Assembly (NCBI GenBank): GCA_030737875.1
Contig: CM060911.1
Coordinates: 97,608,599-97,672,598 of the forward strand
Direction: 5' to 3'
Length of the DNA: 64,000 nt
Source: Allium sativum
Taxonomy: Eukaryota; Streptophyta; Magnoliopsida; Asparagales; Amaryllidaceae
Below, in pieces: positions 9,727 to 19,920 of this stretch. Under the pieces are notes generated by a model. It ran no database searches. It had not been told where the DNA came from and was given only the letters and a program-made list of their open reading frames with translations. Each line of letters starts with the position of its first letter. Position 1 is the stretch's first letter. The position numbers were made by a program, and so were the translations under genes.

Positions 9727-11087
9727 GGATGCTTTCGTTGTACAAAGCGTGCTTTGATGTTGTTTAATCAGAATTGTCAGGAGTAGTGCACAGATTTCTA
9801 TTCGGTTCGGTGTCCGACCCGAGCACCTTTTCTTCATTTCTGAGCAAATTTGGGGATTTTTCTCGACATATAATGCTTCGTGCAGGTATGTTCTTCCTTT
9901 ATTCTTCTTCTCTTGAACTCAATTCTAGTCAGATGTTAAGTTAATGTATGAAACCTGTTCGGTTCGGGTGCCGATCCGAAACGCTTTGATTCTTGGGCAG
10001 TGGGCCTTCAGGCAGAGTTGTGCTACTGGGCCTTCACTCCGGTCCGAGCGGGTGAGAGAGAGAACAGGAATACGAGGAGTCAACTTCACCCCCTATATAA
10101 ATCCGCCACTATCTTCTTTCCTTCCTTCTTCTTTTCTGCTGCCGCTCCCAACCCTAGCATTGAAAACGTTAGAAACTCCAATATTCTAAAACTATTTCCT
10201 GTAGATTTCCCGAATCAAACATATAGGTAGCTTTTCTAATCTCGAATAAATTCGTTGTAACCGTTTTCGATTTCAATTCGTGTTGGATTGGGATGGTTTG
10301 ATCATAAGTTTCGCTTGAACCCCCCGCCGCTGCTGGTGGATGCGCCATCGCTTCGAGGCGTTGCGAGGCTGGAGAGGGCAAATATTTATCCTCAACGGTG
10401 GCTTTGGTGATAAAGCGGACTCGTTTGTGAGTAGGGGGGAAAGAGGAAGGAGATGAAGAGTGGGATGACAAACTGGAGTCGGTTCGGGTAGAAGACGGAG
10501 GATCAAAAAAGGAAGGAGAAGGAAAGGGGATCGACTCGGATTGCACATTTTAGAAAGACGGGAGGAAGGAAAATGTCGGCTCGGGTCGGAGATGAGAATG
10601 AGATAAGAGGCTGACATGAACGGACTGGTTGAGTGATGCTGGTTCGGTTCGGATCGGGTCACCCGATCCGATCAGATCAGTCCTGCTTCCGAACCCACTG
10701 TTTCTCTTGTCTTGAACTAACCTTGCCTTACTGAAGCACCCGAACTGACTGTCTTCTGTATTTGTATTGAGCCAGTCATCATATGCATATCCGAACCGAA
10801 CCGAACGCATCAAATTTGGCACATAAAGACTACCCAACTAATTCAACTAACACTTACTCTAGACGAATATGCTTCGCGGACAGTTAGGATAGTGCCTTGT
10901 GAACATAAACGAGAATTAAGAACAACTCTGACTATCACCTTCTCTTTAAAGCTTCGTCTTACATTGCTGTACTTTTATTTTGTATTTCCCACATTTGCTG
11001 CACACACTTTAGTTCACACACATACACAAAAAAGGGGGACACGGGATAATTTACTCTAATTCGGGCTATTGCTTCTTCAATAGTTCC
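9727..11087 (+). other. 3' spacer of G and presumed leader of the antisense gene
   Basis: This 1.36 kb lies between the polypurine tract and the start codon of the antisense gene. It contains a good plus-strand TATA-like box (10093-10104) followed by a pyrimidine-rich stretch, a donor-like ATAG/GTAGCT at about 10226, and more GGTTCGG/GATCCG pentamers at 10630-10810. Open frames on both strands overlap here and look random or low in complexity, so I call no protein. An untranslated leader with an intron is possible but unproven. Confidence 0.5.
10093..10104 (+). promoter_or_regulatory. TATA-like box for the antisense gene
   Basis: CTATATAAATCC sits about 1 kb upstream of the antisense gene's ATG, followed by CT-rich sequence of the kind often seen at plant transcription starts. 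It points along the plus strand, opposite to the retrotransposon. Assignment to the antisense gene is inference from orientation and position. Confidence 0.5.
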
Positions 11088-14000
11088 ATGACAATGAGGC
11101 CCAGACGCTCTTCTCGTCTAGCTGAGAGGAAAGAAGCTCCGAAATCTTCTAACAAAACCACTCTCGAGGATATATCTTCTTCATCTGACCCAGAATGGGA
11201 CAGCGAGGGTCCGGATTACGGAGTTGGTCATCGGGAAAGCGACGAAGCGTCTTCAGAGACTGAAGTTTCCCTGGGCTTTGAGGAGGAAGGAGGGATCGGT
11301 GACAATCGAGCACCCGACGAATTTGACTCGGCCATTATATTGGAGTCACCTCCAGATTCTGTAGAATCGACAATCGACAACGACCGACTTGTTCGAATTT
11401 GCTTGAAGTATGGAATAATGAAGAGAGACACTTTAGTGCCCTCACGTTCTGACCGTCCCCATAACCCTCCAGAAGGATATATGACGGTTACTCGACTGAT
11501 GTGCATGGTTGGCGCCATTCCTCCATTCTCGCCTTTCATCGTTGACTTCTTAAGACAAATGCGGATTGCCCCCATGCAGTTGCATCCCAATTCATATGCC
11601 TATCTGCATACCTTATTCATAGCATATCGTGAAATTCTAGGCGTAGAGCTCACGTTCGATGATGTTCATTTCTTCTATAACTTTAAACATCGGACTCGAG
11701 AGACTCCATCCTTCTGCTACTTCGAATCAGTCCCGAAGAGAAAGATAATTTCTGTACCATTTAGCAGTAAAGCCGGAGACTCCAGATTAGAATGGTTCTA
11801 TATAAAGCAACAGTCTGGATGCGCCAGGAGATGGACAAAATCAAGTAAAGCACTGCTTTTCTGAACCCGGACTCTATACACTTGAATCATCACTCTGACC
11901 CGTTTTCCTTTTTTGTTTGCAGTCGACAATCCCAAACAGATATCAGACCAAGTGTTCTTTGATCGGATGCACCGTCTTCTCAATGGCGACCAAAAATTCC
12001 TGACTATCGACGAGGTCCTTAAAGATGAGTACCTTCATTTTCACGGGCTGCTATCCGTTTTCCGTAGCATCGGTCATGGGACGGTCCCTTATGCATATAT
12101 TCCTCCAGTGGAAACAGTTCCAGAAATAGGAGAAGGCTCGGGAATTCCTGCAGCTCCTCCTCAAACTTCACCTTCTCCCTCTTCCACACAAGATGACGAA
12201 CTGGCTAATTTGGCCGAAAAACATCGTGAAGGGTATATTGCCCCCGAGGAAACTACTTCTCCAGATAAGTCAAAGTCTCCCCAAGAGTCGCCACTTCGCG
12301 CTTCCAAAGGGGATGTCCCTAGCACCGACGAGCACATATTTCAGGGTTTGGGGGATCTCCCCTTACCCGAGACTATATATACTTCAGAAGATTTCAGGAA
12401 GGACCCTTTAGTCTTCACTTCTTCTGAAGAAACTACTCCTGCTAAGGCCAAAGAGCCTGCCCGCACCAGTCTAGCTTCAGACTCGGGTTGGTTGGGGGGA
12501 CACACACACCACTTAGGATGCACTTTATACCACAGCATTAGCATTCATTGCACTTCTTTCTCCATGAATCCATTGATTCTAAACTTCGCTTATTTTATCG
12601 TGCAGGTACAATGTCTCGGTCCTATTATGATATAAGAAAGCTTCGTCGCAGCATGTCCAATCCTCCTCAGGATGCCGAGTATGATCGCCGGGATGACCGT
12701 GGTAGGGAGGAAAGAAGACCCTATGATTCCTATCGATCTCGACTCTCACGCTCCCGCTCACCAGTTCGACCGGAACAAGAAAAATACAAGAGCTATCAAG
12801 GTCGTAGGGAGGAGGATAGACCACAATCCAGGGATTCCACTTCCTCCCATGAAAAGCGGAGTAGAGAGAAAACTCCTCCAAAGGAAACTGGGTCTAGAAG
12901 TAAGCAAAAAGTCCCTGCTACTAAACGACCTAGGACAGACAAGGGTTCTACAGAATCTTCTTCAGGAAGGGACACCGAACTAACAATCCTCGCTCTTCCT
13001 CCACCAGATGCGGGAACTGCAGTAAGGCTGGCATATTTAAAAGAGCAATTTCCCGAGCACTACTTCGAGACTCTGACCTTCCTACCTACCCTTGAACCTA
13101 TTTCTTCTAATTGGGCAGAGGAGGCCAAGGCAAAAATCGATTTGGTGGAAAAACAATATACCGAGATGTTCAAGTATTCCCGCAATCTTTCTAGAATCAT
13201 CCGCACTCTAATGACAAATGCTGACTCGATGCAAAAGACTGCAGAGGAGGATGCTAAGGCCCTAAAAACCTTAGGAAAAGATTTAGAAGATACTCAAGCT
13301 CAACTAGCTATCGCTCAGAAGAACGCTTCTAACTTCAAACAACAGTTTGAGGACATGCAAAAGCGCTATCATGATTTGCTTGAATCCCATACTCAGGAGC
13401 GTTCTGAGTTGAAGAAACAAGCTGACGAGGCCAAATCAGAGGCTGCTAAGACACGCCTTGCTTATGCTGAGCTTGAGTAGAAAAACGCCGAGTTAGCGAA
13501 AAGGAGTGCTGAGTTAGAAAAGAAAAACGCAGACTTGGCTTCAAAATTGTTGGAGGCGGAAAACAGGGCTGCTCTGGCTGAGGGCAATGTGGAATGCGCT
13601 ATTAAATCTGCGGAGGAAACTCGCAAACAACTATCAGAGGCGGAGGCTGATATTCAGGGCTTCGGCGAGCTAATGATAGAATTCTTCGCGCACATTATTC
13701 GTCGTCGAAACATTTCCTGGATCGAGGACTATCCATCCACTCTGGTTCAAGTGTGGAATCAAATCGTCGAGTGGGAAAAAGAAGAACTTAAGGTCGATTC
13801 CCTCGATGAAGATAAGCTGATGGAGAAATACTTGAGAGACGACGAACCGGAGCGCCTAGCTGAAGGGCGCCGTCTAATTGCTGAGGCCATGGAAGAAGAG
13901 AGGCGGAAGTCTAAACAGAAAACCATTCCTGAAGCTGGTTCCTCTTCTTCTGCTCCTGTAACTCCCGAAGTAGAAGGGTACGATCCCGAAAACCCGGGAA

Positions 14001-14782
14001 TTCCCCGAACAACTTTGCTATCTCCCATTCCTGAAATAACTCCAGAGGTAGTAGTCACCCCCGCTGAAAAGTCTTCAGAAGGTATTCCTATCTTTTCTCC
14101 TCAATTTGTCAAGGCTACTACTACCTTTGGCTACATGACTGAACGTTCGATGAGAAATCCTTTGCTCTTGCCTGAGTTGATAACCGATGTTTCTCATTTT
14201 GTAGGCGTTGAATCATCCGCAAAGACAGATGTAGCTCAAGGAGCTACCGCTGGGACAAAACCCGCTGATAGGGTCAAAGAAGGGGAAGACAAGGCTGCTT
14301 CAACAGACCTGGGGGAAAGAAGTGAGCCAACTAAGGTCACTACTCCCCATGATGAAGAAATGATTGCAGCTTTAAAAGACGACGGAGGAGACGAGGGGCA
14401 TGATGAGGAACCGGAGGTTACAATAACCGGGGAGTCAAAAAGCGCCGATGACGTTACCTTGGCGGCCATGAAGGCCGATCAAGACAAGCGCTTGCAATTA
14501 AAGGCTGAAGAATTAGACCCTGAAGTCCTCAAGCCCCTCGCAGTTGTGGATGCAGGTTCAAGGTTAGTTGTTAAGCTCTCAACTAGATCTATTACCGAAG
14601 AACTTGCTAAAAAATCTTCTCTTGATTCCAGTGCCCCGCCCTCCGGGAAGAAGTCTGCTGGCTCCAGTACTACATCTTCAGGGAAAAAGAAATCAAAGCG
14701 AATCTTGACTGAAGCCGAGAAGGAAGCAAAGGATGCGGAAAAAGCTGCCAAGAAATCGAAGGCTCATCCCAAACCCAAATAG
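11088..14782 (+). CDS. Antisense three-exon gene, Transposase_28-type (putative gypsy-type) protein
   Basis: The gene is on the strand opposite to the element's own genes. Exon 1 is 11088-11844, exon 2 is 11923-12486 and exon 3 is 12606-14782. Both introns are GT-AG and phase 1, and the joined frame is exact: 1165 residues with one internal amber. Exon 1 has an acidic, Ser-rich N-terminus and then a domain around MQLHPNSYAYLHTL and VHFFYNFKHR that matches the plant family called putative gypsy-type transposon (Transposase_28, PF04195). Exon 3 opens with an Arg/Ser-rich block (RSRLSRSRSPVR), then a long coiled coil (13200-13680), an acidic low-complexity part and a Lys/Ala-rich basic tail. TAG at 13478-13480 interrupts the coiled coil in the context LE-stop-KN and fits a CAG changed by C-to-T. 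Its function is unknown. The family occurs widely in plant genomes, usually with Ty3/gypsy elements. Start chosen: the first in-frame ATG. Confidence 0.8.
11845..11922 (+). other. Intron 1 of the antisense gene (78 bp)
   Basis: The donor is TCAA/GTAAAG at 11845 and the acceptor is TTTTTGTTTGCAG at 11922, preceded by a clear pyrimidine tract. Exon 1's frame otherwise stops at 11864, and splicing keeps the frame into a conserved-looking KQISDQVFFDRMHRLL segment. The intron is AT-richer than its exons. Confidence 0.8.
12487..12605 (+). other. Intron 2 of the antisense gene (119 bp)
   Basis: The donor CTCGG/GTTGGT at 12487 and acceptor TATCGTGCAG at 12605 join exon 2 to exon 3 in phase 1. The donor is weaker than that of intron 1. 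Without splicing, exon 2's frame runs into low-complexity residues and stops at 12635. Confidence 0.7.
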
Positions 14783-15100
14783 TGGGTTCCCCTGTATCTT
14801 TTTAGCATCTTTGTAAACCAATAAGTGCTGCTACACCAGCAGCTTCCGCACTTTCTTTTTCAGTTATTTCCCTGTACAAATTCATTCATTTGTAAATAAA
14901 AATAATTCTCCTTTTGCAATGTTTATTTGTTAGCAGTTCTGCACTTAGGTAAAAATGCATATCTACAGTTATGAAACAAAGTTGTGGAGAGGGGAGATAT
15001 GTGTATGTATATGTGTCCCCAGTCAATCTCCATAAGTTATTCAGTGCTTAACCATGCAATCTGAATGCTCCCGATTCTCTAACGGGATGGCATTTCCTGT
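14783..15100 (+). other. 3' flank of the antisense gene
   Basis: The AT-rich region after the stop contains TGTAAATAAAAATAATT at about 14891-14907, a plausible plant polyadenylation region for the antisense transcript. No gene is present. Confidence 0.5.
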
Positions 15101-15129
15101 GTCATCAATACCTGTTGTTTTTCCTGGCA

Positions 15130-15515
15130 TTTCTTTTATACTCTCTCTCATTCTCTTGAGAGTTAGAGTTCGAGTTCAGTCATTTGTTTATTCCCCGGTC
15201 GTTCAACGGGAAAAGATTTCTTTCTCGGCGCTCGGTCGGAGACGCCTTTATACTCTCTCTCTTTCTCTGGAGAGTTAGAGTTCAGAATAGAATTTCTTTT
15301 TCAGCGCTCAGTCTGAGATGCTTTTATACTCCCTCTCTTTCTCTCTGGAAAGTTAGAGTTCAGAGTTGAACCTCTTTCTCAGCGCTCAGTCGGAGACGCT
15401 TTTATACTCTCTCTCTTTCTCTGGAGAGTTAGAGTTCCGAATAGAATTTCTTTTTCAGCGCTCAGTCTGAGACGCTTTTATACTCTTTCTCTTTCTCTGG
15501 AGAGTTAGAGTTAGA
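15130..15515 (-). repeat. Tandem repeat of about 77 bp in the 3' region of G
   Basis: Units start near 15247, 15323, 15400 and 15477, with a more diverged first unit near 15133. Each contains a TTTATACTCTCTCTC run, GGAGAGTTAGAGTT and a CAGCGCTCAGTC block. ACTCTC and GAGAGT within each unit are complementary and could form a small stem-loop. A tandem array between the end of pol and the 3' LTR is a known trait of Retand-type elements. Confidence 0.9.
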
Positions 15516-15831
15516 ATGTCGTTTTTTCATTCTTTTATGTCTTATTGCACAAATAATCATTGTGCCTCTTTTTATGTCCAAACTGTTTCAACCTTTTTTA
15601 GGCTCTGAGTTATCCTGTGTTTTATAATCACAACAGAACAACTAATGAATGTAAATGCATAAAAGTAAATAACACACAATATTTTTATAGTGGTTCAGCT
15701 AAGTCGTAGCCTACGTCCACTTTATAGTCCTTTATTCATATCATCAGATTTTCCCAAGGCAAAGCATGTCTTGTTACAAAATCCACAGTAAAAATAACAA
15801 AAAATATAGCATTTCTAATCCAAATATCGCA
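15516..15831 (-). other. Spacer after pol, with an LTR-like module
   Basis: No gene is present. At about 15673-15735 lies a copy of the LTR module: ACACA, then TTTTTATAGTGGTTCAGC, then GCCTACGTCCACTT. It matches 8868-8932 and 22112-22176 in the two LTRs of G at most positions. It lies about 100-160 bp beyond the pol stop codon. Confidence 0.75.
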
Positions 15832-18800
15832 TTAAGTGTTGGGCATTCCATGCTCGAAGTGTTGGGCATTCCATGCTCGAGGAACTTCTTCGCCATCTAC
15901 GGTCGTTAACCTGAAGGTTCCTTTTTCAAGTTTCCGTTGGATGACAAAGGGTCCTTCCCATTTTGGGCCGAGGTGAGGAAGGGATGGAAAAACTCTCTTT
16001 AGTACCAAATCTCCTGGTTCAAAAGTCCTGAGACGAACTTTTTTATCATAATAGCGTGCCATCTGACGCCGATGTCTCGCTGCACGCAAGTCTGCTTCGT
16101 CCCTTTTCTCTTCGATTTCATCAAGAGACTCAAGTAAAAGTGCCCGATTCGTCATCGGGTCATAATACGTCACCCTGTGGGAAGGAACTTCCAGTTCAAC
16201 TGGAATTACTGCTTCTGAGCCAAAGGAGAGAGAGAAAGGGGTATGACCGGTAGCCGTTTTAAACGTTGTTCGATATGCCCACAAGGCTAGGGGCAATTCA
16301 TCAACCCATTTTGCCTTTGCACGCTCTAATCGCTTCTTGAGGATGGATTTTATTACCTTATTTATCGCCTCTACTTGCCCATTCGATTGTGGATAGGCAA
16401 CTGCAGTATATCGTTTGTCTATCTTATATTTCTGGCAAAAATTTCTGAATTCAGTGCTATCAAATTGGGTCCCGTTGTCAGTAATAATCGTCCTTGGGAT
16501 CCCGAATCGGCATATAATATTTCTGACCACAAAACTTATCACTTTTCTTGTGGTGATCTTAGTCAAGGGCTCAGCCTCCACCCACTTTGTGAAATAATCC
16601 ACGGCTACTATGGCATACTTAGCCCCTCCTTTAGCAATCGGTAAAACTCCAATGATATCAATTCCCCATGTGGCAAATGGCCAAGGACTCACCATCGATT
16701 TAAGCTGGGTTGACGGTGCCCTGGGGATTTTGGCGAATCTCTGACACTTGTCGCAGCGCCGTGAATAATCAGCGGCATCTTTATTGATCGTAGGCCAGAA
16801 GTATCCGTACCGCAATATTTTCTTTGCTAAAGTTTGACCTCCCGTATGATCTCCACACTCACCTTCGTGTACTTCTCTCAGTACACGCTTGATGTCGTCG
16901 TGTGCGATACATCGTAACAGGGGCATAGAAAATCCTTGTCTATAGAGAGTATCGTCTTGCATAACATATCTGGCAGCTTTGCGAACTACAGCTCTTTTCT
17001 CACTTTTCTTCGATGGGAGTGTCCCATTCTTAAGAAAACTCTTGATTGGAGTCATCCATGACTCCTTCTCTGGTTCCGCTTCAAGAACGAATTCAATTTC
17101 CATTGACTCAAAGCTTGGCGACTCCAACGTTTCAATTGGAATTACCTCAGTCTCTTCTGGATCGTCGGAACTAGCCAATTTTGCTAGTCTATCCGCTTTC
17201 TGGTTTTCTACTCTGGGAATATGTGTTATGTTGTACCGCTCTAAGCTATTTAATAGCTCTTTCACTTTCTTGAGGTAAGCGACAAGTCGAGGTCCTCGAG
17301 CCGCGAATTCCTCTCGCACTTGACAAACAACAATCTTAGAGTCACAAAATATGTCCATCATTTTTACTTCGAGATCTTTAGCGAGTTTCAGCCCGGCAAT
17401 CAGGGCTTCATACTCAGAGTCATTGTTTGTTGCCGAAAATTCTAATCGCAGGGCGTAATATAACGACCGTCCCTCAGGAGTGACTAAGACAATTCCAGCT
17501 CCGGATCTTCGGTCATTTTTAGCTCCATCTGTATATAATTTCCACGGATTCATCTCTAGCTTATCCTCAGATTTGACCACTCGGTCATTGATTATTTCTT
17601 CCTCTGGAATGGTGAACTCCGCAATAAAGTCTGCTAGAGCTTGCCCCCTGATTGACTTTCGTGGTTGAAAATTCAGATCAAACTGGCTTAGTTCTATGTT
17701 CCATTTAATCAACCTTCCCGACGCTTCGGGTCTCTGCAACACCTGTCTTAATGGCTGATCGGTGTATATGGTTATTGGATGGGCTTGGAAGTAGTGACGA
17801 AGCTTTCGGAATGCAATCAGGAGGCTGTAAGCAAGCTTCTCGATCTTTGGGTAGTTGCGCTCTGCCGCTGCTAATTTCTTACTCACATAGTATACTGGCC
17901 TTTGTACTTTGTCTTCTTCTCGAACCAGGGCTGTGCTGACAGCGTGGGCCGAGACTGCTAGATAAACAAATAGTTCTTCGTGATCTACGGGCTTTGATAA
18001 GATTGGCGGTTTCTCTAACAGCTCTAACAGATTTTGAAAGGCCTCGACACAATCGGGAGTCCACTGGAAGTTCTTCTTTCCCCTTTTTATCAAATCAAAA
18101 AACGGAACACACTTATCTGTGGCCTTGGAGATGAATCTACTCAACGCCGCTACTTTCCCTGCCAGACTTTGAACGTCTTTAATTCTCCTCGGTTCTTCGA
18201 TATTTCTAATCGCCGCTATCTGGCTAGGGTTGATCTCAATTCCTCGGGAACTCACAATGAAGCCAAGGAACTTTCCCGACGCCACTCCAAATGAACATTT
18301 TAAAGGATTCAATTTCATACGGTATTTTCGCAAGATACCAAACATTTCCGCTAAGTCTTGCGTATGACTGGGAGACTGCTTTGATTTAACAAGCATATCA
18401 TCCACATAAACTTCCATAGTTTTTCCTATTTGATCATAAAACATTCTATTTACCAACCGCTGATAAGTAGCTCCAGCATTTTTTAATCCGAATGGCATTA
18501 CAACATAACAATATAGCCCCAAATTCGTAATGAAACTTGTATGCTCTTGGTCTGGTACATGCATAGGAATTTGATTGTATCCAGAGTATGCATCCATGAA
18601 AGAGAGAAGTTCATGACCTGCTGTCGAGTCTACAAGCTGGTCAATCCTGGGAAGTGGGAAACTATCCTTTGGGCAAGCCTTATTTAAATCTGAAAAGTCA
18701 ATACAAGTTCGCCACTTTCCTTTTGGCTTCTTTACCAGGACGGGATTCGATATCCAGTCGGGATAAGTCGAATCTCGAATAAATCCATTTTGCTTCAATT

Positions 18801-19173
18801 TCTCTACTTCCTCTTTAAGAGAAGCCGACCTCTCTGGGCCCAGCATGCGTCTCTTTTGCTTCACAGGCGGATGCTTCAGATTTACATTCAATTTGTGACT
18901 GATAATGGAAGGCGATATCCCACACATGTCAGCATGGGTCCAGGCGAACACATCTAAGTTTGCCTTCAAGAAGTCCGTCAGCTCTTCAGCACGACGTGGA
19001 TCCAATTGGGAACCAATCTTCAAAACTTTCGTCGGATCAGCTTTATCAATAGGAATTTCCACTGTCGCTTCATTAGGAGTTGCATTCCTAGCCTCTGGTT
19101 CCTCGTCTTTTCTAGGATCCAGGTCTTCTGGCGTTCCTTTGGGCAACTCCCTTGGGTTCAATCTCTCTAATTG
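15832..19173 (-). CDS. pol: G pol: reverse transcriptase, RNase H, second RNase H, integrase
   Basis: The 1109-codon open stretch is the C-terminal part of the polyprotein. It has no ATG of its own (the first residue of the longest frame, at 19161, is TTG), as expected for a cleaved polyprotein. Residues from there: reverse transcriptase about 75-300 with YVDD at 252-255; a first RNase H about 395-490, lacking clear catalytic residues in its N-terminal part; a second, archaeal-like RNase H about 538-665 with D545 (YTDGA), E583, D607 and D657; integrase zinc finger H765, H772, C803, C806; and catalytic D835, D895, E931 with DD35E spacing. Dual RNase H is the hallmark of the Tat lineage. The C-terminus is altered by a 23 bp tandem duplication at 15833-15878. 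All catalytic residues named are present, so this part could be functional if expressed. Confidence 0.95.
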   Translation of the reverse strand, partial: QLERLNPRELPKGTPEDLDPRKDEEPEARNATPNEATVEIPIDKADPTKVLKIGSQLDPRRAEELTDFLKANLDVFAWTHADMCGISPSIISHKLNVNLKHPPVKQKRRMLGPERSASLKEEVEKLKQNGFIRDSTYPDWISNPVLVKKPKGKWRTCIDFSDLNKACPKDSFPLPRIDQLVDSTAGHELLSFMDAYSGYNQIPMHVPDQEHTSFITNLGLYCYVVMPFGLKNAGATYQRLVNRMFYDQIGKTMEVYVDDMLVKSKQSPSHTQDLAEMFGILRKYRMKLNPLKCSFGVASGKFLGFIVSSRGIEINPSQIAAIRNIEEPRRIKDVQSLAGKVAALSRFISKATDKCVPFFDLIKRGKKNFQWTPDCVEAFQNLLELLEKPPILSKPVDHEELFVYLAVSAHAVSTALVREEDKVQRPVYYVSKKLAAAERNYPKIEKLAYSLLIAFRKLRHYFQAHPITIYTDQPLRQVLQRPEASGRLIKWNIELSQFDLNFQPRKSIRGQALADFIAEFTIPEEEIINDRVVKSEDKLEMNPWKLYTDGAKNDRRSGAGIVLVTPEGRSLYYALRLEFSATNNDSEYEALIAGLKLAKDLEVKMMDIFCDSKIVVCQVREEFAARGPRLVAYLKKVKELLNSLERYNITHIPRVENQKADRLAKLASSDDPEETEVIPIETLESPSFESMEIEFVLEAEPEKESWMTPIKSFLKNGTLPSKKSEKRAVVRKAARYVMQDDTLYRQGFSMPLLRCIAHDDIKRVLREVHEGECGDHTGGQTLAKKILRYGYFWPTINKDAADYSRRCDKCQRFAKIPRAPSTQLKSMVSPWPFATWGIDIIGVLPIAKGGAKYAIVAVDYFTKWVEAEPLTKITTRKVISFVVRNIICRFGIPRTIITDNGTQFDSTEFRNFCQKYKIDKRYTAVAYPQSNGQVEAINKVIKSILKKRLERAKAKWVDELPLALWAYRTTFKTATGHTPFSLSFGSEAVIPVELEVPSHRVTYYDPMTNRALLLESLDEIEEKRDEADLRAARHRRQMARYYDKKVRLRTFEPGDLVLKRVFPSLPHLGPKWEGPFVIQRKLEKGTFRLTTVDGEEVPRAWNAQHFEHGMPNT
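15833..15878 (-). repeat. 23 bp tandem duplication at the end of pol
   Basis: AAGTGTTGGGCATTCCATGC plus TCG occurs twice in a row at the extreme 3' end of pol. Because 23 is not a multiple of three, the second copy is read in a shifted frame and ends the protein early. With a single copy the frame would run a few codons further to a stop near 15813. Confidence 0.9.
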
Positions 19174-19920
19174 CTATGCCGAGTCCCCCTTTGAGGGAGA
19201 TGAGGCATCCTTACTCTCAGCATTAACTCCTTTCATCAACATCTTCAGTTCGGCCACATAGCAGGCCCGTCCAGAAACCTGATCCCCTCTTATTACTCCA
19301 GTCCCGGCTTCGGTTGGGAACTTTAGTAACAAGCACCAAGGGGCGATACAAACTCTAAATTCAGCGAGGGCAGGTCTCCCTAAAAACGCGTTATATGGCG
19401 AATCTACGTCCTATACTACGAACTGAAGCATTCGCACTCTTCTACGTTCTCCTTGCCCTAGGGTCACGGGCAACTCTATATATCCCATGGGAGCTGTCGT
19501 CGCTCCGTTGAAGCCTCTAATCCATCCTTCACAAGGTTTCAGATCTTCGGGCTCAAGCTTCATCTGATCAAATGACTTCTTGAACAAAATATTAACGGAA
19601 CTTCCGTTGTCTACTAATACCTTATGGACCAAGGCCGACCCAATAGTGGTAGTAATAACCAACGGATCATTGGTGGGAGATTGTATCCCCGTGTTGTCTC
19701 GGCTGCGAAATACCACGTCATCGAACATGGTTTTTTGTTGTTTTATAGGGGTGACATCTTCCAAATCGTCACCTTCATTCACATCTAGATGCTTGGCAGC
19801 ATTCACATATTGGTCCATTGACCTAAAACTTCGGATTGCCGGGTGAGGTCCGCCTACTATGGAGTTGATGACGATCCCTTTACCTTTCTGCTGCGCGGTA
19901 GGCTTAGGAGCAGGTAGGAT
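19174..19920 (-). pseudogene. G protease region, interrupted by amber codons
   Basis: This is in the same frame as gag and pol. After the gag amber (19921-19923) comes INSIVGGPHPA, the linker typical of plant gypsy elements, then the aspartic protease with VLVDNGSSVNILF at about 19590-19630 (catalytic D with the S/N-G pattern). TAG at 19411-19413 cuts the protease just before its conserved SPYNAFLGRPAL segment, and TAG at 19174-19176 separates it from pol. Both fit CAG-to-TAG changes. The gag amber could instead be a natural readthrough stop. The protease would not be made whole without suppression. Confidence 0.85.

Noticed and set aside
10169..10837. Overlapping minus-strand open frames of 95-129 codons in the G spacer
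   Set aside because: They are Ser/Pro-rich, overlap one another in different frames, lie after pol and the antisense gene's presumed leader, and show no domain. Chance frames in GC-richer DNA are the simpler reading.
19411..19818. Protease as an independent gene starting at the ATG at 19818
   Set aside because: It is in the same frame as gag and pol, with the conserved linker upstream of the ATG. It is a polyprotein segment bounded by amber codons.
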